Notes: a model not told the origin generated them from the letters alone. 64,000 nt of DNA from an uncultured Pseudoteredinibacter sp. (GCF_947500695.1 NZ_CANMSS010000002.1:310001-374000), one strand, 5' to 3'; positions 36,579 to 47,489 are shown, counted from the first letter of the stretch. Numbers and translations are program-made.

Positions 36579-37355
36579 TTACTCGGCGTGATCCCGAGTA
36601 AAAACCCATTGTTTATCAGTCGATAGCTCTTTATTAAAACTATAACCTTCACTATCAAACTTCTTAATGTCATTAATATCGGTAATACGATTCTTAATCA
36701 CATAGGCTGCCATTAGCCCTCGTGCCTTTTTGGCATAAAAACTAATCATTTTATACTGGCCGTTTTTAAGGTCCTTAAAAGCCGGCGTCATGATAGTGGC
36801 ATTTAACAACTTAGGTTTCACTGACTTAAAGTATTCATTGGATGCCAAATTCAACACCACATCACTTTTTACTTTTTTCAGTTGAGCATTCAATGCGTCG
36901 GTAATGATTTCCCCCCAAAATTCATAGAGGTTTTTACCACGCTGATTTTCGAATTTGGTTCCCATTTCTAAACGATAAGGCTGCATTAAATCCAGCGGAC
37001 GTAATAAACCATATAGGCCAGACAAAATTCGTAAGTGTTTTTGAGCGAATTTGAAATCATCAGCCTTAAAGCTCGGCGCATCTAAACCTGTATACACATC
37101 ACCGTTAAAGGCCAGAACCGCCTGTTTGGCATTATCCGTAGTAAAAGGTTGGCCCCATTGTTGATTGCGATCGTAGTTTAAGGTGCCCAATTTATCGCTA
37201 ATGCTCATTAGCTCAGAAAGCTGGTGAGGTGCCAATTCACGTAGATCTTCCATCAGGATCTCTGCCTGATCTAGAAAATCAGACTCGGTAAACTGCTTGG
37301 TCTTAGCCGGCGTTTCATAATCCAGATTTTTAGCCGGTGATACTACCATTAACAT
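36579..37355 (-). CDS. yaaA: Peroxide stress protein YaaA (DUF328/UPF0246)
   Basis: 258 residues, the usual length. Family landmarks are [16 protein letters not shown] at the start, [17 protein letters not shown] [15 protein letters not shown] (about 75-89), the stretch [24 protein letters not shown] and the C-terminal [15 protein letters not shown]. In E. coli this protein limits iron-dependent oxidative damage and is controlled by OxyR; an oxyR gene lies at 533 in this window, but I did not identify an OxyR site. Confidence 0.93.
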   Translation of the reverse strand: MLMVVSPAKNLDYETPAKTKQFTESDFLDQAEILMEDLRELAPHQLSELMSISDKLGTLNYDRNQQWGQPFTTDNAKQAVLAFNGDVYTGLDAPSFKADDFKFAQKHLRILSGLYGLLRPLDLMQPYRLEMGTKFENQRGKNLYEFWGEIITDALNAQLKKVKSDVVLNLASNEYFKSVKPKLLNATIMTPAFKDLKNGQYKMISFYAKKARGLMAAYVIKNRITDINDIKKFDSEGYSFNKELSTDKQWVFTRDHAE

Positions 37356-37474
37356 ACACAGTCCTCGTTTGATCTAATTAGCGGTCATTATCCAGTTTAG
37401 GCGACCACATGAACAATTAAATAAGCTAATGATGTCGATTGCTAAAGCTTAGCTTTGCAATGACATCCCAGCTC

Positions 37475-37957
37475 TTAGTTTTCATCCAAAATTGGCTGCC
37501 ACCAATTTAGTGGTGTCTCACCATCTTGCGGATCGTAAACATTGCCATATAGCCATACACTGTTTTGGCCATCGACGTATTTATTGATTAAAGCTTCAAT
37601 GGCTTTAAAACCACAACTCACATGGATGCTAAACACCAGCATACGCTCGGTTTCTGTATCAAGCTCACCACCTAGCTTTTCCAATTCAGGTGCCAAGGCT
37701 TCTGCAATGGGTGATATGTCAGCTCGACTTAAAACGCGAATACAGAGGTTTCCACTGCGCTCTAGCAATTCGAAATCCTGACTACCAGGACGTAGTTTAA
37801 TCTTGTCGCCACTGGCTATTCCCTTTACAAAAGCAGGGGATTTTACCAACTGGCAGCTATCGTCTTCTTCACTTACCTTAACCGGCATGCGTTCGATAAC
37901 CGCTTGGCCATTTGCATCTAAACCGGCAAAAAGCTCTATTACTTGCAGGGCTTGCAT
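37475..37957 (-). CDS. DUF4265 domain protein
   Basis: 160 residues from the ATG at 37957, which has the site agaaagaag upstream; a start at 38029 would add 24 residues unlike the family. The core contains CIRVLSRADISPIAEALAPELEKLGGELD, and the end reads LNWWQPI. DUF4265 proteins are small, soluble and without known function. It is divergent from the M48 protease gene, with about 170 bp between the two starts. Confidence 0.75.
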   Translation of the reverse strand: MQALQVIELFAGLDANGQAVIERMPVKVSEEDDSCQLVKSPAFVKGIASGDKIKLRPGSQDFELLERSGNLCIRVLSRADISPIAEALAPELEKLGGELDTETERMLVFSIHVSCGFKAIEALINKYVDGQNSVWLYGNVYDPQDGETPLNWWQPILDEN

Positions 37958-38125
37958 GATCTTCTTTCTCTCAAACTTGTGGAGCTGGCTGTAGAGTAGG
38001 CTATATGGCCCCTTTATCTGACCTTCCAATTAAGTAAGGGTTAAGGCTCTACCGCTTAATGTCAGCCTATCAGGCTGCTAGAATGAGCGGCATTATACCT
38101 GAATCAAGCTCTTGGAGGTGTCACG

Positions 38126-39421
38126 GTGAATAAAGGATTTGCGAAGCTACTGGGCGTATTAGCCCTAGCGACTGCGGTAGTCGGCTGCAGCACTAACCCG
38201 GTAACAGGAAAAAGCCAACTCAATTTAATGTCGACCTCCCAAGAGATTTCCTTGGGTCAAAAACAATATGGGCCATCGCAACAAAGCCAAGGCGGAGCCT
38301 ATGAAGTCGATCCAGAGCTAAGCCGTTATGTAAACTCAGTGGGGCAGAAGCTCGCCAAACTAAGCGATCGCCCCAATCTGCCCTATGAATTTGTCGTGCT
38401 CAATAATGATGTGCCCAATGCCTGGGCCTTACCAGGTGGCAAAATAGCCTTTAACCGTGGGCTACTTATCCATTTAGAAGACGAGGCCCAACTAGCCGCC
38501 GTATTGGGACATGAAATCGTTCACGCTGCGGCCAGCCACAGTGCCCAGCAAATGAGCCAACGGCAGTTGATGGGTATTGGAGCCCAGTTCGCAGCGGCAG
38601 CTGCCAGCCAGAGCCGCTATCGCGGTTTAATACACCAGGGTATTGGGCTGGGTTCACAGGCTTTTCAAGCAAGTTATGGCCGCGGCCAAGAACTTGAAGC
38701 CGATGCCTATGGCATGGAGTATATGGTAACAGCTGGTTATGACCCGCAAGGTGCTGTTGAACTACAAGAAACCTTTGTCAAACTTTCCAAGGGCCGCCAG
38801 AGCAACTGGTTAAATAATTTGTTCGCCAGCCACCCACCTTCCGAGGAGCGTGTTGCAGCTAATCGGGAGCGAGCACGGCAAATGCCACCAGGAACCCGTA
38901 ATAAAGCCGCTTTTGATAGAGCTATGCGACAATTACGTAAGGACGCAGCTGCCTATAAACTGCATCAAGATGCTTTGGCGGCTGCCAATCAAAAGCAGCT
39001 CGACAAAGCACTGAGCCTTACCGAACAAGCGATTCGCAAACAGCCGAAGGAAGCCTTGTTCTGGGATACCAAAGGCAAGCTATTACTCAATCAAAAACGC
39101 AGCAAGTCAGCGCTAAATGCCTTTAGCCGAGCAATCGATATAAACCCGAACTACTTCGGGCCTTATGTGGGGCGCGGAATTGTAAATAAAAACCTAGGCA
39201 ATGAAGCCCAAGCAAAAATCGATTTTGAAACCAGCCTAAGCATGCTGCCAACACAGTACGCGACTTTTCATCTGGGTGAGTTGGAGCTGAAGCAGGGCAA
39301 TAGCCGAAAGGCCTATGAATATTATCAGTTTGCAGCCGCATCCGGTGGAGAGTTGGGGCAGAAAGCGCAGCAAAGAATGCAGCAGATATATCCTCAATCT
39401 AATCAAGCCCCAAGAAGATAG
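38126..39421 (+). CDS. M48-family zinc metalloprotease lipoprotein with C-terminal TPRs
   Basis: 431 residues, GTG start preceded by ttggaggtgt. A lipoprotein signal ends in the lipobox VVGC (Cys21), so the protein is periplasmic and membrane-anchored. The zinc site is H129-E-I-V-H133 with Glu in ELEADAYGMEYM (about 190) as third ligand. TPR-like repeats follow at about 280-410. This is the layout of LoiP/BepA-like proteases, which trim or repair outer-membrane proteins. BepA itself is a soluble periplasmic protein with TPRs, so the lipid anchor is closer to LoiP; I leave the symbol open. Confidence 0.87.
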   Translation: MNKGFAKLLGVLALATAVVGCSTNPVTGKSQLNLMSTSQEISLGQKQYGPSQQSQGGAYEVDPELSRYVNSVGQKLAKLSDRPNLPYEFVVLNNDVPNAWALPGGKIAFNRGLLIHLEDEAQLAAVLGHEIVHAAASHSAQQMSQRQLMGIGAQFAAAAASQSRYRGLIHQGIGLGSQAFQASYGRGQELEADAYGMEYMVTAGYDPQGAVELQETFVKLSKGRQSNWLNNLFASHPPSEERVAANRERARQMPPGTRNKAAFDRAMRQLRKDAAAYKLHQDALAAANQKQLDKALSLTEQAIRKQPKEALFWDTKGKLLLNQKRSKSALNAFSRAIDINPNYFGPYVGRGIVNKNLGNEAQAKIDFETSLSMLPTQYATFHLGELELKQGNSRKAYEYYQFAAASGGELGQKAQQRMQQIYPQSNQAPRR

Positions 39422-39440
39422 GACTAGAAGTAACTGAGAA

Positions 39441-39471
39441 TGCGGAGTCTCGCAAATCGCGATACTCCGCA
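39441..39471. terminator. Bidirectional terminator between the M48 gene and the DUF2891 gene
   Basis: tgcggagt (39441-39448) pairs with actccgca (39464-39471) and an inner stem tcgc/gcga continues after a one-by-one mismatch. It lies between convergent stops at 39421 and 39481. Confidence 0.7.
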
Positions 39472-39480
39472 GTACCTCTC

Positions 39481-40602
39481 TTAGTTGGATGCTATTCCGC
39501 GCTGGCTAATCAAATAGGTCGCAAAACTTCCCAACCAATGACTCCCCATATAATGTAGGTCGCCCATCACAACAGGAAGGCTGGCAGCTTTATGAGCCTC
39601 TGCAGCAGCAACTACAGCGGCACGCCTTGCATCGGATTGTGGCAGTGCACTAGCAATCCCCTCTAACATCCAAGCACGACTTAAATTAAGGCCGTCCAAG
39701 TGGGCCAATTTCCCGTCACTGCGATCCGTTACTCGAGCGACCGGCATCCAGTCTGCACTGTTATCTTTTGGTAATGAAGGGAAAAATTCAGCTAGCCACT
39801 TAGTATATTCGGCTTGACTCATAACCCTACGCATTAAATCAGCTTCCGCCAAACAAGGCGAAAGGAAATCTTGTCCAGAGGGCTCGTAAGCCAGCGGGCA
39901 GTTTACATCCTTTAGGTAATAGTCTTTGATTCTTGAACTCAGTAAGTTTTCGAAATCTTTATCTTTCGCTTCGCGAGCCCAGTCCAGCATTAGGCCAAAG
40001 GCAAAAGCGGTTTGACTGTGCTCACCCACACGGATTGGGTAAGCCAACTTTGGCAACCAAGCAGAAACGTTCTCAACGATCTTTCTCTCTAAAGGCAATA
40101 AACGCTGCAACCACTCTTTCGCCTGAGGGTCATTCCATTGGCGAAGCTCTGTCGTTAATTGTAAAAACCAAGCCAAGCCATAAGGGCGCTCAAAACTCGT
40201 GCCGGAATTGGGGCGATTAAAATAGGCGAGTTCACCCACTAGATTGCTTGGTTTAAAACTCTGCTCTAATTGCTCCCGAATCGCTTTAGCATCTAGTTGA
40301 TCGCCAGCTTTATGCAACATGCGCACTAGCAACCAATGGCCATGAACAGAAGAATGCCAATCTAAGCAACCAAAGAAAGTCGGATATAATTCTTTGGGGC
40401 TGCGCACATCCTGCGGGCCAAGAAAATAGTGTTTAACCACATTAGGGAATTCTTTGTGAATACAGCTGGAGGCAAGGCTGGCCATGGCTTCTGCCTGCTT
40501 ATCATTAAAAAGCTGCTCGGCTTGAGCCGCAAAGCTAGTCATTGAAGTAATCGCCAAGATCAAAGATTGCTTTTTACACCAGGATATAACTGCCATTTTC
40601 AT
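39481..40602 (-). CDS. DUF2891 family secreted protein
   Basis: 373 residues with a signal peptide (about 1-28, ending SFAAQAE). The mature part is alpha-helical and resembles an alpha/alpha toroid, with the family stretches FFGCLDWHSSVHGHWLLVRML (split at about 77-97), SFERPYGLAWFLQL and HSQTAFAFGLMLDWA. The conserved His, Trp and Glu residues suggest a carbohydrate-related binding or enzymatic role, but none is established that I know of. Confidence 0.82.
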   Translation of the reverse strand: MKMAVISWCKKQSLILAITSMTSFAAQAEQLFNDKQAEAMASLASSCIHKEFPNVVKHYFLGPQDVRSPKELYPTFFGCLDWHSSVHGHWLLVRMLHKAGDQLDAKAIREQLEQSFKPSNLVGELAYFNRPNSGTSFERPYGLAWFLQLTTELRQWNDPQAKEWLQRLLPLERKIVENVSAWLPKLAYPIRVGEHSQTAFAFGLMLDWAREAKDKDFENLLSSRIKDYYLKDVNCPLAYEPSGQDFLSPCLAEADLMRRVMSQAEYTKWLAEFFPSLPKDNSADWMPVARVTDRSDGKLAHLDGLNLSRAWMLEGIASALPQSDARRAAVVAAAEAHKAASLPVVMGDLHYMGSHWLGSFATYLISQRGIASN

Positions 40603-40683
40603 CGCCTCATTCGGATACAGCCAGAATTATATGACTGCATCGCAGCCTTTAACACTAAATAAACGAATGATAAGCGATAAAAC

Positions 40684-42855
40684 TCAACGATTTACGTCAA
40701 CCGAGACGATGCGGTTTTGATCAGCCAGAAAACTAGCAAGTTGTTCGAAGTTAAGGGGTTTGCTGAACATATAACCCTGATATTGTTTACAACCTAAGCG
40801 TTTAAGCGAATCATATTGTTGCTGACACTCGACTCCTTCAGCAACAACCTGCTTATTGAGAGCATTCGCCATGGCCATAATGGCATCGACAATAGCCGAT
40901 TGTTGGTCACTTTTTCCCAGCTCATCGATAAAGCTTTTATCAATTTTAATAGTATCAATCGGGAATTTGTTTAAATAACCCAAGGAGCAATAGCCGGTAC
41001 CAAAATCATCAATGGATATTGAAAAACCGGCATCAGCTAGTTGATAAAGCACGTCAAAGTGACCATCACTATCTTTAGCCAAAATGTTTTCAGTAACCTC
41101 TATATTGAACTGCTCGACCCTCAAACCATAAGACTCGATAATTTTTCGCCAGCGCTGTACAGGGTTGCCTCGTTTGGCCAGCTCGATAGGTGAACGATTG
41201 GTGCATAACATAAAGTTATCAATACCAAGCTGTTGCAACTGAAAGCCAGCAAAACAAGCCTTTTCCAATATAACATCATCTAAATCTGAGATAAGATTAA
41301 ATTCTTCCGCTACAGGAATGAATACATCAGGTGAAATGTGTTCACTTTCGTGCTTCCAGCGCGCTAAAACTTCCAACTTTATTTGTTCGGGACAGTTTTC
41401 ATTTTTTATCCATTGGAAACAAACATCAACATCTCGATTTATAATAGCTTCTTGTAGTGCATTTTTAATAGCAAGCTTCTCTTCTACAGCCCTATGCATA
41501 TCAGAAGTAAAGAATTGATATTGATCACGACCTAGATTTTTAGCACTGTACATAGCCTGATCTGCATGAGCGATCAATTGCTCACGATCTAACCCATCAT
41601 CAGGATATAAAGCCACACCAAGACTACTTGTCACAAAAACACGATTAGATTGCAGGGTAAAAGGCTCGTGCATTGTTTTTACTATTTGATCTAGTACAAC
41701 AATCGCATCGGCAACTTTTTCTATCGGATCAATAATAAAAGTAAACTCGTCGCCGCCAAATCTCGCGATGGTATCGCTTGCCCGCAGTGCGCGCTTTAAG
41801 CGAAAGGAAACTTCCGCCAACAGCACATCGCCCCAAGAGTGCCCAAGACTATCATTGATAGACTTAAACATATCGATATCCATAAAGACTACAGCGAATT
41901 TTTTGTTTTTTCTTTTAGATAGACGAATCGCTTGGTCTAATCTATCGTTAAACAATTGCCGATTCGGCAAACCGGTTAAGCTGTCATAGTTGGCTTGCAA
42001 ATGAATAGTTTTTTCAGCGTGCTTTTTGCTGGTGATGTCACTGAGAACCGCAATATAGTTCTCGATATAACCGCGGCTATTTTTACTGGTCGTGATTTGC
42101 ACTTGCACCGTATAGTAAACACCATCCTTTCTACGACCGTTGATTTCACCCACCCAACTACCAACAGTCTCCATTGACTCGGTAATGGTGTATAGCAGTT
42201 GCTTATTACGCCCCAAAAATTCGGTGGAATGAATGTCCTTGTTAATTAACTCGTCATGATCAAAGCCACTGATTCTTTCATAAGCACGATTTACCAAACG
42301 AATTTTCATGTCAGGATCAAAGATTACAATCGCTTCATCTAAGCTACTAAAGACCTGATTGGCTACGCTTAGCTGACGCATATTTTCTACAACCACAAGT
42401 TCTCTTGAGACTAAACCTGAAAAAAGGTTAAACATGAGCTCGGATTGCTTTAAATCGGGAATGCCACCAGAGAATAGAGCGACTAAAATGCCAATTACTT
42501 CATTATCAGCATTTTTTAAAGGTGTCCCTAAATAGCTGTTTATACCCATATCCACCAACATTTCATCGTCGGGGAAATGCCTCTGCACATCACCATTATA
42601 GGTACAAACTAAGTTTCCAGAGCTTGCCACTTGGCAACAGGGAGTATTCTCTAGATCATACTCAAAGTTATCTACGTCACTACTTGGGCTATATACACTT
42701 AAGGTTTCGGACTTATTTTCTTCATTATCAATACGCGCAATAAATACCATATCCGCATTTAATGCATGCGCTAGCGCTTTAACTATAGAAGGGAAGAATT
42801 CCTGATCGCCAGGGGATACGGACTGCAATATATCTTTAACCGTATGTTGTGACAT
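40684..42855 (-). CDS. GAF-PAS-GGDEF-EAL cyclic-di-GMP turnover protein
   Basis: 723-residue cytosolic protein: GAF (about 10-150), PAS (about 165-275), GGDEF (about 290-450) and EAL (about 460-715). The cyclase motif FGGDEF is intact, with an RxxD inhibitory site (RASD) five residues before it. The phosphodiesterase signature reads EVLARW instead of EALLRW, but the catalytic Glu remains, as do DDFGTGYCSL, TIKIDKSFI and VVAEGVE, so it may hydrolyse c-di-GMP. Both activities are possible; which dominates cannot be told. It is monocistronic. Confidence 0.92.
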   Translation of the reverse strand: MSQHTVKDILQSVSPGDQEFFPSIVKALAHALNADMVFIARIDNEENKSETLSVYSPSSDVDNFEYDLENTPCCQVASSGNLVCTYNGDVQRHFPDDEMLVDMGINSYLGTPLKNADNEVIGILVALFSGGIPDLKQSELMFNLFSGLVSRELVVVENMRQLSVANQVFSSLDEAIVIFDPDMKIRLVNRAYERISGFDHDELINKDIHSTEFLGRNKQLLYTITESMETVGSWVGEINGRRKDGVYYTVQVQITTSKNSRGYIENYIAVLSDITSKKHAEKTIHLQANYDSLTGLPNRQLFNDRLDQAIRLSKRKNKKFAVVFMDIDMFKSINDSLGHSWGDVLLAEVSFRLKRALRASDTIARFGGDEFTFIIDPIEKVADAIVVLDQIVKTMHEPFTLQSNRVFVTSSLGVALYPDDGLDREQLIAHADQAMYSAKNLGRDQYQFFTSDMHRAVEEKLAIKNALQEAIINRDVDVCFQWIKNENCPEQIKLEVLARWKHESEHISPDVFIPVAEEFNLISDLDDVILEKACFAGFQLQQLGIDNFMLCTNRSPIELAKRGNPVQRWRKIIESYGLRVEQFNIEVTENILAKDSDGHFDVLYQLADAGFSISIDDFGTGYCSLGYLNKFPIDTIKIDKSFIDELGKSDQQSAIVDAIMAMANALNKQVVAEGVECQQQYDSLKRLGCKQYQGYMFSKPLNFEQLASFLADQNRIVSVDVNR

Positions 42856-43023
42856 GGGAAAACTCTATAACTCAGGCAATCGCTATTGTAGATACCATGA
42901 CTCAAGCTAGTGTTTAATTCAGGTCGCTTGATAAATTCAATTAAGCCACGGTAGATTGTCAGAAAGTATAGGCTATGTCGCCCAAATCACCCACACTTTT
43001 TAATGATATTGGTCAATAAGGAC

Positions 43024-43072
43024 AAAAAACCCCGCTGCTTCATGCGCCAAAATCTGATGAAGTGCAGCAGGG
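43024..43072 (-). terminator. Intrinsic terminator of the pst-phoU operon
   Basis: Read on the minus strand: a stem with cttcat/atgaag and gctg/cagc pairs (43030-43072), then a run of six T (43024-43029), 18 bp past the phoU stop codon. Confidence 0.78.
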
Positions 43073-43089
43073 CTTAAGTGTAGAAAGAT

Positions 43090-43806
43090 TTAAGCGTCTT
43101 TTACCTGGCGTTCCATTTCCTTAACCGAGGTATGGCGAACATCTAAGCCTTTTACCAAATACACAATATGCTCAGCAATATTTCGAGCGTGATCACCGAT
43201 ACGCTCTAAAGAGCGTAAAGCCCAAATGATATTCATTACGCGACCAATTGAGCGAGGATCTTCCATCATATAAGTCACTAATTCTCGCATAGCTGACTTA
43301 TACTCACGATCAACGGCTTTATCGTCACGAGCAACTTTTACCGCTGCATCAACATCAAAACGCGCAAAAGCATCTAAAGTTGAATTCACCATCTTTTCAA
43401 CAATGTCACCAATATGGCGAAGCTCTACATAACCGTGAGGGGCCTGACCTTCCTCATTCAGCGCAATCGCCATTTTGGCGATTTTCTGGGCTTCGTCACC
43501 CATGCGCTCAAGGTCACGGGTCGCTTTGGAAACCGCCAAGACCATACGTAGATCTGAAGCTGCTGGTTGGCGTCGAGCTAAAACTGTTGTGCAGTTTTCG
43601 TCTAGACGCACTTCTCGCATATCAACATCGTCTTCAATGACCATAACCTTTTCAGCTAACTCACTGTCGGCTTGTTCGATAGCCGTTACAGCATCGATAA
43701 TTTGCTGCTGTACAACACCACCCATTTCCAACAGCTGAGTCTTCAACTCTTCTAGGTCAGCGTTAAATTGACCAGAAATATGCTGGTCTAAGTTTAGATT
43801 ATCCAT
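43090..43806 (-). CDS. phoU: Phosphate signalling regulator PhoU
   Basis: 238 residues, all helical, with two PhoU three-helix bundle repeats whose metal-binding E/D patterns are VMVIEDDVDMREVRLDENC (about 55-73) and KVARDDKAVDREYKS (about 145-160), followed by LRSLERIGDHARNIAEHIVYL. It links the Pst transporter to PhoR and suppresses the Pho response in phosphate excess. It is the last gene of the operon, 34 bp after pstB. Confidence 0.96.
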   Translation of the reverse strand: MDNLNLDQHISGQFNADLEELKTQLLEMGGVVQQQIIDAVTAIEQADSELAEKVMVIEDDVDMREVRLDENCTTVLARRQPAASDLRMVLAVSKATRDLERMGDEAQKIAKMAIALNEEGQAPHGYVELRHIGDIVEKMVNSTLDAFARFDVDAAVKVARDDKAVDREYKSAMRELVTYMMEDPRSIGRVMNIIWALRSLERIGDHARNIAEHIVYLVKGLDVRHTSVKEMERQVKDA

Positions 43807-43840
43807 CGTTTAAGCTCCTATATCTTAGCTCAACCAGCAA

Positions 43841-44746
43841 TTAACCAAATCGACCAGTGATGTAAGCTTCGGTCAGTTCATGTTCTGGGTTAGTAAACAC
43901 CTTTTCAGTGTCGTTTACTTCGATCAACTTACCTAAGTGAAAGTAAGCAGTGCGATTAGATACTCGTGCAGCCTGCTGCATAGAGTGAGTAACGATGGCA
44001 ATAGTAAAGTTTTCACTCAACTCAGCAATCAACTCTTCAATCTTAGCCGTTGCAATTGGATCAAGCGCGGAGCAAGGCTCATCCATCAAGATCACTTCTG
44101 GGCTAACGGCGATTGTACGTGCAATACATAAACGTTGCTGCTGACCACCAGAAAGGCCGGTACCCGGTGCCTGCAAGCGATCCTTAACCTCATCCCACAA
44201 GCTGGCTTTGCGTAAACTCGTTTCAACGATTTCATCCAACTCGGCTTTGCGGCTAGTTAAGCCATGAATGCGAGGGCCGTAAGCTACGTTATCGTAAATA
44301 GACTTAGGAAATGGATTTGGTTTCTGAAAGACCATACCCACACGAGCGCGCAGTGGTACAACATCCAACTTAGGATCGTAGATATCTTGGCCTTCAAGCG
44401 TTAAGGAGCCTTCAACCTTACAGATATCAATGGTGTCATTCATGCGGTTCAAGCAGCGTAAAAAAGTAGACTTACCACAGCCGGATGGGCCAATCATGGC
44501 GACGACTTCATTTTTACCAATATCCAAGCCAACGTTAAAGATGGCCTGCTTCTCGGCATAATAAACATTCACATCGCGCATGGACATCTTAGCGTTTTCA
44601 ACAAATGGGGTACCTACCGTACCTTGGACATCATCTACGCTAGGCTGCGCTATAACTTCTTCTTTCATAGTCTTTAACTTGCTTTCTTCCGCTTGCGCGG
44701 CGTTATCTACACTTGCAGTGGCTTCCATAGTATCACCTGTATTCAT
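43841..44746 (-). CDS. pstB: Phosphate ABC transporter ATP-binding protein
   Basis: 301 residues. An N-terminal extension of about 45 residues precedes the standard domain. Walker [10 protein letters not shown] (about 82-90), Q-loop [11 protein letters not shown], signature [14 protein letters not shown], Walker [13 protein letters not shown] and the switch His (IVTHSMQQ) are all intact. It powers phosphate import through PstC-PstA. It lies 20 bp after pstA. Confidence 0.97.
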   Translation of the reverse strand: MNTGDTMEATASVDNAAQAEESKLKTMKEEVIAQPSVDDVQGTVGTPFVENAKMSMRDVNVYYAEKQAIFNVGLDIGKNEVVAMIGPSGCGKSTFLRCLNRMNDTIDICKVEGSLTLEGQDIYDPKLDVVPLRARVGMVFQKPNPFPKSIYDNVAYGPRIHGLTSRKAELDEIVETSLRKASLWDEVKDRLQAPGTGLSGGQQQRLCIARTIAVSPEVILMDEPCSALDPIATAKIEELIAELSENFTIAIVTHSMQQAARVSNRTAYFHLGKLIEVNDTEKVFTNPEHELTEAYITGRFG

Positions 44747-44766
44747 TCTTTGCTGTAAGGCCGGGA

Positions 44767-46068
44767 TTACCAGCGGCGCTCCAGACGTTTACGCAACCAG
44801 ACTGCCAGGGCATTCATAATGATTAGGAAGCCAAGCAGCACCATAATAGCAGCCGAGGTACGCTCAACAAACGCGCGCTCAGGGCTGTCAGACCACAAGA
44901 AAATCTGTACCGGCAATACAGTTGCCGGATCGGCTACCCCGCCAGGGATATCCACAATAAAGGCCACCATACCAATCATCAGTAGCGGTGCCGTTTCACC
45001 TAAAGCCTGGGCCAGACCAATAATGGCGCCAGTCAACATACCCGGCATTGCCAATGGCAATACATGGTGTAGGATCATTTGCATTTTAGAAGCGCCAATA
45101 CCCAAAGCCGCTTCACGAATTGAAGGGGGTACAGCTTTGATCGCGGCGCGACTTGAGATGATGATAGTCGGTAAGGTCATCAAAGTAAGCACCATGCCAC
45201 CCACCAAAGGCAGTGAGCGCTGCATGCCAAACATACCAATAAAGATCGCCACACCTAGCAAACCAAAGATGATTGAAGGAACGGCTGCAAGGTTGTTGAT
45301 GTTAACTTCAATTAAGTCTGTCCACTTATTCTTTGGTGCGTACTCTTCCAAATAAACCGCCGCAGCTACACCAATTGGGAAGGACAAAATTAGCGTTACG
45401 AACATGGTGAACAAAGAACCCATGATGGCACCACGAATACCTGCCTGTTCAGGCTCGCGGGAATCACCATTGGTGAAGAAGACAGTGTTAAAACGAGTTT
45501 CAACTTCATCATTATCGATTAAGCTTTTCACCCAGCCTTGAGCCTGCTCGTCTACACGGCCAGTGAACACTTTGCCATCTTTTGAGGCTGATTTAATGTA
45601 GGTATCGATATCATCGTCAGCTATCAGCCAAATGGTTTGCTTTGTGTTTAAAATTGAAGGATCGGCTTCCAACATTTTGCGTAAATCAAAGCCACTACCA
45701 TTACTCACCAATCTATACAGCTTACGCTTATCACGACGACCACTTACATCAGGAAAGCGCTCTCGCAGTGCTTTTTTAACCACACCCATATAGTTCGCGC
45801 CAGCTATTTGGTTCGGGTCACTTGGGTCGCTGATATCTAGGGTGTCAGCATCCAAGTTCACTTCTAACTGGATATAGCTCTGCACGAAAGCGGTGTAACC
45901 TTTACCAATAATATCGGTAAACAAAAACACCAAACAAAGCAAACCGAAGCCAATTGAAGCAATACCGTAAGCCTTAAAACGCTTCTCAGCTCGATAGCGC
46001 TTGGCTAGGTTCTTGTTCACCAAATCGATGGTGTTCATTTTTTCTGTTGAGTTCATTGTGTTATTCAC
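44767..46068 (-). CDS. pstA: Phosphate ABC transporter permease PstA (long form)
   Basis: 433 residues, longer than the roughly 300-residue E. coli PstA because of an insertion of some 150 residues (about 60-210) between the first membrane helix and the core, as I recall for Pseudomonas. The core has about six helices with the ABC permease motif [20 protein letters not shown] (about 320-340). Together with PstC it forms the channel. Confidence 0.94.
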   Translation of the reverse strand: MNNTMNSTEKMNTIDLVNKNLAKRYRAEKRFKAYGIASIGFGLLCLVFLFTDIIGKGYTAFVQSYIQLEVNLDADTLDISDPSDPNQIAGANYMGVVKKALRERFPDVSGRRDKRKLYRLVSNGSGFDLRKMLEADPSILNTKQTIWLIADDDIDTYIKSASKDGKVFTGRVDEQAQGWVKSLIDNDEVETRFNTVFFTNGDSREPEQAGIRGAIMGSLFTMFVTLILSFPIGVAAAVYLEEYAPKNKWTDLIEVNINNLAAVPSIIFGLLGVAIFIGMFGMQRSLPLVGGMVLTLMTLPTIIISSRAAIKAVPPSIREAALGIGASKMQMILHHVLPLAMPGMLTGAIIGLAQALGETAPLLMIGMVAFIVDIPGGVADPATVLPVQIFLWSDSPERAFVERTSAAIMVLLGFLIIMNALAVWLRKRLERRW

Positions 46069-46103
46069 TCTTTAGCAAGTCAGTAGGACAATCGAGCCGA
46101 CGC

Positions 46104-47489
46104 TTAGTCGTACTGCTCGCGATATTTTTTCACTACGTGAAGGGCAAGGAAGTTCAAGCCCAAAGTCACGATAAAGAGCATTAAGCCCAGGGCAAATGCC
46201 GCCAGTGTTTTCGGACTATCAAATTCCTGATCACCAACCAACAAGGTAACAATTTGCACTGTCACAGTAGTTACCGGCTCAAGCGGATTCGCAGTTAAAT
46301 TAGCCGCCAAGCTCGCCGCCATCACTACAATCATGGTTTCACCGATCGCGCGCGAAACCGCCAGCAAAATACCACCGACAATACCCGGCAAGGCTGCTGG
46401 GATTACTACCTGGCGAATAGTTTCTGATTGTGTAGATCCAAGACCGAGAGAACCATCACGCAAAGATTGCGGTACTGCATTGATCACATCGTCCGATAAA
46501 GACGATACAAAAGGAATAATCATGATGCCCATGACTAAACCTGCAGCAAGAGCACTTTCTGAAGAAACGCTAAGCCCCAAAACACCACCGGTATCGCGAA
46601 TCATTGGGGCAACGGTTAATGCTGCGAAGAAACCGTAAACAACCGTTGGAATACCAGCCAAGATCTCTAAGGCCGGTTTTACCCATGAACGAACCCTAGA
46701 ACTGGCATATTCTGAAAGATAAATTGCCGCCATCAAACCCGCCGGCACCGCTACGATCATAGCGATTAAGGAAATCAGCATGGTACCAACAAATAGCGGA
46801 ATTGCACCGAAGGCACCCGAGCCACCCACTTGGTCGGCGCGAATCGCCATCTGTGGGCTCCACTCGGAACCAAAGACAAAGTCGGTAATAGGAATCATGC
46901 TGAAGAATCGAATCGATTCAAATAGAACCGAAAGCACAATACCGACTGTTGTTAAAATCGCTAAGCAGGAGCAGCCCAAAAGAATAATTTTAAAAGCATT
47001 TTCTACTTGGTTGCGTGCTTTAAGCTGAGGCTGAATGCGAGTCCAACCCCACAAACCTGTCATAACTGCGACAAGTAGTGCCACACCAGTTAAGGCGTAA
47101 CCACTGGTTTTTTGCAAACGCTCTAAAGTTGCAATCGCGTTTTGAATATAAGGCTCTGCATTCGCTCCCATACCGGAAGCTGCCATATTCTCGATAGTAT
47201 TAATGCGCAAACTTAGTTCAGTTGACTCTAAGTTACGAATTTCTTCTGGTAGAGATTGGATAAGTAGCTGATGGATAATTAAATCATCAAAAATAATCCA
47301 AGCCCCCAAAACCGCCAAACTTGGAATACCACACCACAACAGGGTAAGCATGCCATAGTAAGAAGGCAGGGAGTTTAAGGCGCGCACACCGCCAGCGTTA
47401 GAAGCTTGAGCAAGCGAGCGACCGCGCCCTAGCATAAATGCGCCAGCCATTAGCAGTGCTAAAAAGGCAAATAATGTTGAGGTGTCCAT
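46104..47489 (-). CDS. pstC: Phosphate ABC transporter permease PstC (long form)
   Basis: About 461 residues from the ATG at 47489 (a TTG six codons upstream is less likely). It has extra N-terminal helices and a large loop (about 70-120) compared with the usual 320-residue PstC. The core carries DGSLGLGSTQSETIRQVVIP, the EAA-type ABC motif, and ALAAGLVMGIMIIPFVSSLS. It forms the inner-membrane phosphate channel with PstA. 35 bp separate it from pstA. Confidence 0.94.
   Translation of the reverse strand: MDTSTLFAFLALLMAGAFMLGRGRSLAQASNAGGVRALNSLPSYYGMLTLLWCGIPSLAVLGAWIIFDDLIIHQLLIQSLPEEIRNLESTELSLRINTIENMAASGMGANAEPYIQNAIATLERLQKTSGYALTGVALLVAVMTGLWGWTRIQPQLKARNQVENAFKIILLGCSCLAILTTVGIVLSVLFESIRFFSMIPITDFVFGSEWSPQMAIRADQVGGSGAFGAIPLFVGTMLISLIAMIVAVPAGLMAAIYLSEYASSRVRSWVKPALEILAGIPTVVYGFFAALTVAPMIRDTGGVLGLSVSSESALAAGLVMGIMIIPFVSSLSDDVINAVPQSLRDGSLGLGSTQSETIRQVVIPAALPGIVGGILLAVSRAIGETMIVVMAASLAANLTANPLEPVTTVTVQIVTLLVGDQEFDSPKTLAAFALGLMLFIVTLGLNFLALHVVKKYREQYD

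Noticed and set aside
40684..42855. EVL instead of EAL as a sign of a dead phosphodiesterase
   Set aside because: The catalytic Glu and the other metal ligands (DDFGTG, KIDKSF, AEGVE) are intact, so Ala to Val alone is not enough to call it inactive.
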